DNA from: Scleroderma bovista
Lineage: Eukaryota; Basidiomycota; Agaricomycetes; Boletales; Sclerodermataceae
NCBI GenBank assembly: GCA_037178675.1
Contig: JAYMGJ010000729.1
Location: forward strand, 1 to 23,925
Direction of reading: 5' to 3'
DNA: 23,925 bases
The position numbers and the translations under genes were made by a program. Within the stretch, counting starts at the first letter, position 1. Each line of letters starts with the position of its first letter. Below the pieces are notes generated by a model, which saw nothing but the letters and a program-made list of their open reading frames with translations, was not told the origin of the DNA and searched no databases. Below, piece after piece: positions 17,871 through 23,925 of this stretch.

Positions 17871-17959
17871 ATCTTTCAACAGATCTTGGGTGTGCATTCT
17901 TCGCATTAGTTTCATTGGCTAACTTTCTCCATGTCCACAGTACCAAACACATTTGGTGC

Positions 17960-18482
17960 GTGACACCGCACCCATAGGCACCCATACCCGTACCCAGCAC
18001 AGGTTACCCATACCCATGCATTTCACTAGTACCCAGAGCATCAAGAAACCTCATCTAGCTTGTCACAGTTACGCAAAACTTAAGAAATGGAATCAAGAGC
18101 CCATGCACCTGTGTAGGCCGTGTTATACGGTCAGCAGATGATGACAATTGACCGTGCTACATGGGCTGGCGGAAGTGGGGCTTATGACTGGGGCTTTCCT
18201 GTATCACATGGGTCAGCCACCAAAAGCATTGTCACCAAGTGACAATGGTGGGCCCATGGCTGTGTTGTCACCATGGGGTAGGGTGAAAGTCTTAAGCCGG
18301 ACAAATGGGTGTCTTCATGAAAATACTCGGGCTGAGAGGAGTAGCATACCAATACAATAAGTGAGCCAGTGCGCAATAGAGGCAGTACTGCATTGTGGCA
18401 GAATCTGACGGCAGCAATTACACCATAGTGAGCCGGTCAATCAGCATTGCAGCATGGTCAACAGTGTGGCACAGTCAACACT
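17960..18482. other. ACCC motif cluster, then a featureless stretch
   Basis: 17965-18035 holds repeated ACCCATACCC/ACCCGTACCC motifs in the opposite sense to those at 14184-14340. From 18041 to 18482 no gene, promoter or repeat was identified. Confidence 0.35.
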
Positions 18483-19110
18483 GTGGCATGATCAACATGG
18501 CGGTAAACTTGACTGTGGCCATGGCAAGACTGCGGCCACAGCACTACTACTGCGGCCATGGCAAGACTGCAGCCACAGCACTACTACTGTGGCCATGGCA
18601 AGACTGCAGCCATGGCACTACTACTGCAGCCATGGCAAGACTGCAGCCATGACACTACTGCAGCCATGGCAAGACTGCGGCCATGGCAAGACTGCAGCCA
18701 CAGCAAGACTGCAGCCACGGCACTACTACTGCGGCCATGGCAAGACTGTGGCCACGGCAAGACTGCAGCCATAGCACTACTGCAGCCACAGCACTACTGC
18801 AGCCATGGCATGACTGCGGCTATGGCATGACTGCAGCCATGACAATCTCAGCCATGGCAAGACTGTGGCAATGGCACAACTGCAGCATATCACAACTGCA
18901 GCCGTGGTACAACTGTGGCCATGGCAAGATGGTGGTTATGCAGCTATGGCAAGTCTGCAACCATGGCATGACTGTGGCCATGGCACTACTGTGGCCACAG
19001 CACAACAGACTGTGGTCATGGAAAGACTGCAACAACAGCATGACTGTGAACATGGAAAGACTGTGGCGATGGCACAACTGCAGCCACAGTACCACTACAA
19101 CCATGGCACT
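18483..19110. repeat. CTGCAG/CCATGG minisatellite
   Basis: Alternating 17- to 20-bp units of the type GCAAGACTGCAGCCATG and GCACTACTACTGCAGCCATG, best conserved at 18520-18840 and looser to 19100. PstI and NcoI recognition sequences recur regularly. All forward frames stay open for long distances (His/Trp/Thr/Ala-rich) because of the repeat; no coding role is supported. The inverted family A LTR lies at its right end. Confidence 0.8.
19106..19110. repeat. Target-site duplication GCACT, left copy
   Basis: GCACT before the inverted LTR; repeated at 20365-20369. Confidence 0.85.
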
Positions 19111-20364
19111 TGTCAAGACCAGTTCTCCTCAACGATCTTACTAGGAGGTCCAGAGGTGCAGGGAACTAATGAGGAGGTAAGTCCAGACACTAGTAGGTGC
19201 TAGTTAGTGCAGAGAGTCAAGTCCAGGTCAAATGAACGAAGTCCGGGCACTAGAGAAGCACAGGGAGTAAGTCCAGGTTTTTGCAGAGTAAGTCCGGACT
19301 GCGGGAAAGTGGTCCGGAGTTGAGCGCAGCTTGTCCAGAGCAAAGGACATCCCAGAGGTGGGATAGTCCTGAGAGGTCTAGCGTTGAGTCTGGGACAGAG
19401 GTGGCTTTTGCCCTCATGCAAGTAGGAGACTTGCTAGGATCGGACATAGGACCAAGGGGACGAGATAGGACGGAGGCCGGAGTTGGCCGGAGTTCAGGAG
19501 AACAAGATGGGATTAGGAGAGCATGGTGGGTAGTACAGAGTGGGGAGTATCTTAGTCGAGATTTGATCTAAGGACTACTAGGCCGGAGTACGGTAGTTTA
19601 TATAGTAATGAAACTAAGGTGAGTATATACGGTGAAAAGTAAACACCTTAATGTCGAGACAAGGGATGGAGCAGAAGCAGACAGGAAAATAAACCAGGTA
19701 CAAGAAAATAAAGCAGGGACAGGAAAATAAACCGGAGTGGAAGCAGACACGGGGAACTAGAGTTACAGGGACGACGGAGGAAAAGCAGGGACAAGGGAAC
19801 TAGGTTGGAAGAGGACAGGTAAGGGTAAGAGGTGGACTTAACTAATGTTAAGTCCGGAGCGATGTCCAGGACCGGAGGAAGTGGGACCGGAGGAAGTGGG
19901 ACCGGAGGAAGTGCACGAGCGGAGGAAGTGCAAGAGCGGAGGGAGTGCACAGGTGGAGGAAGGGCGGAGTAGCCGGAGGAAGGTCCGGAGTTGGACATGG
20001 AAATGTCCTAAGCCTTTGGTGGACCTGACAGAGGAAGTGGAGCAGAACTGAGCCAGAGTTGGATGTACCAGCCGGAGTTGGGCTATGTTGCAGACAAGGC
20101 TAAGGGAGTGGCTGGACTGAAACTGGAGTAGCAACTAGTGGTAGGTACAGGTCCGACATGGAGAAGTTAGACCGTGGACCTGTCTGTAGGAAGACAGGGG
20201 TTAGTCCTGAGGCGGAGATGGACATAGTGACTGGAGTTGAGCTGGAGTGCAGCTATAGGGCTGGAGATGGCCGGACTAGATCCGGAGTTGCATCTATGCC
20301 TAAGGAGAGGTCAGGCGGGCCATGGTTAGACCGGAGTTGCGACTGGAAAAGTATGGATATGACA
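19111..20364 (-). mobile_element. Solo LTR (family A), inverted, 1254 bp
   Basis: Reverse complement of the family A LTRs at 11319-13822: it runs TGTCAAGACC...GGATATGACA on the plus strand, so its own 5' end is at 20364. GCACT flanks it exactly. The TATA box appears as TTTATATA near 19598-19605. The 15-bp unit (GGACCGGAGGAAGTG on this strand) lies at about 19868-19930. CpGs are mostly kept. No internal genes, so a third independent solo LTR. Confidence 0.88.
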
Positions 20365-20369
20365 GCACT
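20365..20369. repeat. Target-site duplication GCACT, right copy
   Basis: Right copy of the duplication around the inverted LTR. Confidence 0.85.
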
Positions 20370-20780
20370 GCACCCTGTGGCATGGGAACCATTGCCTAAG
20401 GCATACTAGGCACTGTGACTGAGGCATGCTGGCCACAGCAGTCCAACCTGGGTAAGTTATTATAAATGATAGTAGTGGTGGGATGTATAACAATATTTCA
20501 ATACCTATAGGAAACACTCAGTATGTGCACAAAGTGTCATAATGCCTATGTGGAGACATACATTCACTGATATGAAAGTGCACTGCACTGCATACACTTA
20601 AATAACATTACCTCAGTACATGCACAAAGTGTAACAATGCCTGGGGTGTATATTGTGTAGGTACAAAATATATATGTTTGAAATGAGAAGAGAGATAAGG
20701 TTATTGAGCTGTTGAAGTGCTGACACAGTGACCAATAAGTATTGTATATGGGCAGTTATCACTCACACACCCATATGTGG
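20370..20780. other. AT-rich non-coding stretch
   Basis: No gene seen. ATGCACAAAGTG-type words recur near 20525 and 20620, but no ordered array is clear. Confidence 0.4.
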
Positions 20781-21700
20781 ACTCCTGCAGCTCTGTGCAC
20801 TCAGGACATGTGTTCTGCACCATATGTGCATAATGAATCATTGCCATTGGTGTGCTTGCCTAGAAGATTATGTGTGTGGTTATATGTGTCTTGGACATTG
20901 TTTCCATGGCCGGAAGGGGCCAGAGCATTATTCCCGCAGCCATATTGGGACTCCTGCAGACCTTTTTGCTCATAACATATGTCCGGCAACAACATTTGCA
21001 TAATACATGATTACCACTGTTTTACTTGCCCAGCTCATGTTGTACATGGTACTATGTGTCGGGGACATTGTTGCCATGGCTGAAGCATGCCAGGACATTA
21101 TTCCTGTAGCCATATTTGGACTCCTGCGGACCTTTCTGCTCACAACATATGTTTGGCAATGATATTTGTTTAATACATGATTACTTGCCCAGCTCATGTT
21201 GTATATGATACTATGTGTCCGGGACATTGTTACTGCGGCCGGAGAATGCTGAAGCATTATTCCCGTGGCCATATTTAGACTCCTGCGGACCTTTCTGCTC
21301 ACAACATATGTCCGGCAATGATATTTGCTTAATACATGATTATCTTGCCCAGTTCATGTTGTACTTGGTCCTATGTGTCCGGGTTGCTGCAGCTGGAGCA
21401 TGCCGAAGCATTATTCCTGCGGCCATATTTGGACTCCTGCGGACCTTTCTGCTCACAACATATGTTTGGCAATGATATTTGCTTAATACATGATTACCAC
21501 TGTTTTACTTGCCCAGCTCATGTTGTACTTGGTACTATGTGTCTGGGACATTGTTGCCGTGGCCGGAGCATGCCGGAGCATTATTCCCACGGCCATATTT
21601 GGACTCCTGTGGACCTCTCTTCTCAAAACATATGTCCAGCAACCATATTTTCATAATCCATCAGTGTCATGGTACACCAATGATATGTATATTGTGCTGA
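20781..21700. repeat. Tandem array, ~170-bp unit, about 5.5 copies
   Basis: Units start ACTCCTGCGGACCTTTCTGC at 20781, 20950, 21120, 21279, 21433 and 21603 (spacing 169, 170, 159, 154, 170). Each carries ACATATGTCCGGCAA, TAATACATGATTAC, CTCATGTTGTAC, GGGACATTGTT and GCATTATTCC in order. The first and last units are the most diverged. The short units lack small blocks (for example CACTGTTTTACT). No coding frame is conserved across units. Confidence 0.85.
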
Positions 21701-21977
21701 TCCTGTAGTGCCGATAGTATGTTGTGCTGCTGTTCTGCTGTGCCATGTTGTGCCGCATCCAGGCTTGTGCTGAAAGTGTAGTGCCACATGTATGTACTGC
21801 CACATCCTGGCTTAATGGTACTATGAGAGCTGCATATATGCAGCACTACATTTAGACAATGAACATGGTATCTAGGGCCTGTTGGGTATACTGGAATGCC
21901 AACCTCATGGCCCATCATACCAAAGGGGAAGCCAACATACAGGCCTGCCCGACTACATAGTTGTCACCACATTGAGG
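21701..21977. other. Non-coding stretch between array and LTR
   Basis: Short TGTGCTG/TGTGCCG words recur at 21700-21790; otherwise nothing identified. Confidence 0.35.
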
Positions 21978-21982
21978 GCTTG
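21978..21982. repeat. Target-site duplication GCTTG, left copy
   Basis: GCTTG before the 630-bp LTR; repeated at 22613-22617. Confidence 0.8.
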
Positions 21983-22612
21983 TGTTACGACCATGTCCAA
22001 CTCCGGATCCTATCCGGTTACTCCGGTCGCATTGCAGCCCCATAGCTCAACTCCGGTTGTTCTCAGTTACTCCGGTCACGGTCGTGCAGATAACCTTCCG
22101 CTAACTACGACCCTTGGTCTATACTCCATTCGCTCTTACTACACCTCGCCGTCTACCCTGCCTTGACGTGAGTTCTCCGTGAACTCGATATATCCTATAC
22201 CTTGTAGCTTTTTCACCGGACCTGATTTATTTTACCTGGTCCTGACTTTATTTTCACCGGACCTGACCTAGTCCTAACTCCGGTCATCCCTTGTCTGCTA
22301 TTAGGTTGTTTACTTGTCACCGTATGTACTCGACCCTAGTTTCTACTTAGTATAAGTACCCTCTAGTTTACCTTGTAGACCTCAGTCTGAAATCATCTAA
22401 GTTACTCCTCCTGTCCCCTTGTCTGTCTCTGCCTCCATCTCCACCTGACCGGAACCTACGCAAGGGATCAACGCTCGTTGTCCTTGTCGTTGAATCCAAT
22501 CGGTCGCAACTCCGGCCCGGGCTAACCTCTGCCCAAACCTCTGACCTCTGCCCTCGTCTGTTTTCATCCGGACTTGACCGGACTTCCTACCAGAGTAGAC
22601 CCGGACTTGACA
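21983..22612 (+). mobile_element. Solo LTR, 630 bp, second family
   Basis: Starts TGTTACGACC and ends GGACTTGACA, flanked by GCTTG. It shares with family A the block TTTACTTGTCACCGTAT (22308-22324) and many CTCCGG words. With the 681-bp LTR it shares a TATA-like AGTATAAGTACC (near 22349-22360). No internal genes. It is CpG-rich, so probably not old. Confidence 0.82.
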
Positions 22613-22617
22613 GCTTG
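22613..22617. repeat. Target-site duplication GCTTG, right copy
   Basis: Right copy of the duplication around the 630-bp LTR. Confidence 0.8.
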
Positions 22618-23194
22618 CTTCATGCTCTGGGATACCACATTCATAACCTGTGACTTTGAAATATACTTGCAAGGTTTCCCCACATAGCTATATAACACCT
22701 TTACTAAGGCCCATCTAATGCTATGGGACATCATACCCATATGCTGGCCACCCTGACTATATAAATGACACTGACTCCAGGGCCTGCTCATAGTCATGGG
22801 ACACCACCCCCATGGCTTGCTACTCTGAAGGGTACACCCTATATGCAGCCCATTGGGAAGCAAGGGACACTATATATGCGGCTTTACACCAAGGCCAGGG
22901 CAACAACCCTACAGCCCAATAAAACATATGGGACACACCATTCTATCAGCCCACCAACAGAAACAGGACACCAATTCCACAGCTTGATGCAAAGTATGCA
23001 ACACTGGCACTGCAGCCCTTCTATTCATTTGCATGGCTAGGGCTCCATAGTAGAATAGAGTACACCATCTCCAGGGCCCCCTGATCCTATAGATGATCAT
23101 GTTCCTGGGGCTGTCATGTAATAATGGGACACCATCATAGTGGGCTTGACACATTGTGAGACACCAATTTAGTGTATGGTTCTTTGGCCACATT
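22618..23194. repeat. Degenerate satellite with GGGACACCA words
   Basis: GGGACACCA-like words recur at about 22629, 22727, 22799, 22866, 22931 and 22975, then near 23126, roughly every 65-100 bases, often followed by CCATGGCTTGC-like or CAGCCC text. Highly diverged; no gene. Confidence 0.4.
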
Positions 23195-23512
23195 GCTGCA
23201 ACTACTACCCTAGTCCTTTGCTGCAATGCCATGGCGGCTGCCCTGCTGCAATCATTCAGCCTCAATGCCGTGGCAACCCTGTGGCATTCACCTCTGGCCA
23301 CATTGCTATGGCAGTGCCCTGCAGCAATCATTCAGCCTCAATGTTGCAGCAACCCAGTGGCATTAACCTCTGGCCGCATTGCTATGGCGGCTGCCCTGCT
23401 GCAATCATTCAGCCTCAATGCCGCAGCAACCCTGTGGCATTCACCTCTGGCTGCATTGCTATGGCAGCTGCCCTGCTGCAATCATTCGGCCTCAATGCCG
23501 GCTGCATAAGGC
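23195..23512. repeat. Tandem array, 77-bp unit, about 3.5 copies
   Basis: The unit ATGGCGGCTGCCCTGCTGCA...CTGGCCGCATTGCT starts at 23231, 23308, 23384 and 23461 (spacing 77, 76, 77). All plus frames are nearly open and give Ala/Leu/Ser-rich text that shifts frame from unit to unit. No coding support. Confidence 0.8.
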
Positions 23513-23925
23513 CCTTTTGCCGCAGTCCATTCTGATCTAGTGTACCAGTGTGTCAGCCCACTGATATTGCTTGGTGACAACCTCTCCATGAGCCACCAAT
23601 ATTGCATGGTGAAACTGCTTACATTAGCCCACTTGTATGGCATGGGGATGTGCCATAGCTGGGCCCTATCCCAGCTGGCCATGTAGAACGGCCAATTGTC
23701 AGCTTCGTCTGTCCGTGTTGTATGGGACAATGCAGGTGCATTATGTGGAATCAAACCATGTGAACCTTGCTGTCAAATATTGGATGTACTGTAGGGAAAG
23801 TTCTGGTAGTACAACCTACTGTGGCTAATGCACCAGAATTGTTGCAATCTGAAGAAACAAAGTGCAAGATCATTGTTGAAGTCCAAAAGCAATCACTGTG
23901 CAAGTACATGGGACTAGTACTAGAA
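23513..23925. other. Non-coding end of the window
   Basis: CAGCCCACTGATATTG/GAGCCACCAATATTG words at 23550-23620 suggest more decayed satellite. No gene identified. Confidence 0.35.

Noticed and set aside
14184..18034. Confident hAT transposon call
   Set aside because: Outer ends match only partly and the 8 bases on each side do not match, so it is kept only as a tentative finding.
18683..19144. 153-codon frame in the minisatellite
   Set aside because: All forward frames are open in this repeat and none has a domain; period and frame do not agree between units.
11319..20364. One giant retroelement bounded by the forward and inverted family A LTRs
   Set aside because: The copies are in opposite orientation, each has its own different 5-bp duplication, and no gag or pol lies between them.
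20781..21700. CRISPR-like array
   Set aside because: Units are ~170 bp with no unique spacers, in a eukaryotic setting; it is a tandem satellite.

Overview
The window looks like repeat-rich nuclear DNA of a basidiomycete fungus, probably an Agaricomycete and perhaps a Boletales. The signs are a BUB3-type WD40 gene with short (67-87 nt) GT-AG introns and CTGAC-like branch points, a Ty1/copia family typical of mushroom-forming fungi, and an almost unbroken mosaic of retroelements and minisatellites. The placement is inference from family recognition; no rRNA or tRNA gene was seen. I found no intact host gene.

Layout. 1-1097: 3' end of a LINE (RNase H tail plus Cys/His motif, then a TTTCA-type tail) ending 32 bp before a start codon. 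1130-2540: a BUB3 spindle-checkpoint pseudogene with its introns, two in-frame stops and a lost C-terminus. 2541-10933: a long minus-strand open frame of unknown function, cut by a 681-bp solo LTR (2800-3480, TSD CATGT) and by a 5.9-kb copia element (4061-9951, TSD GCAAG). Removing each insert plus one TSD copy restores the same reading frame both times. The copia element has 288-bp LTRs, a half-tRNA-iMet-type primer site, a purine tract and recognisable gag-PR-IN-RT-RNase H, broken by a TAG, a frameshift, a TGA and a small RT deletion. 11319-13822: a solo LTR (TSD ACTGG) that was itself hit by a second solo LTR of the same family (12411-13673, TSD GCTTC). 13828-18482: non-coding repeat-derived DNA with a GTC/GTT minisatellite, an LTR-like promoter on the minus strand, a broken minus-strand ORF and ACCC-motif clusters. 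18483-19110: a CTGCAG/CCATGG minisatellite, followed by a third, inverted copy of the same LTR (19111-20364, TSD GCACT). 20781-21700: a ~170-bp tandem array. 21983-22612: a 630-bp solo LTR of another family (TSD GCTTG). 22618-23925: degenerate satellites, including a 77-bp array.

How it fits together. This is a retroelement graveyard with five target-site-flanked insertions whose order can partly be read from nesting. Decay is strongly biased to CpG>TpG/CpA: it separates the two copia LTRs, makes the older outer LTR CpG-poorer than the LTR nested in it, and can explain stops in BUB3 and in the copia pol. That is what cytosine methylation followed by deamination (or a RIP-like process) would leave. 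I saw no undescribed enzymatic system. The most interesting unknown is the shattered minus-strand protein gene.
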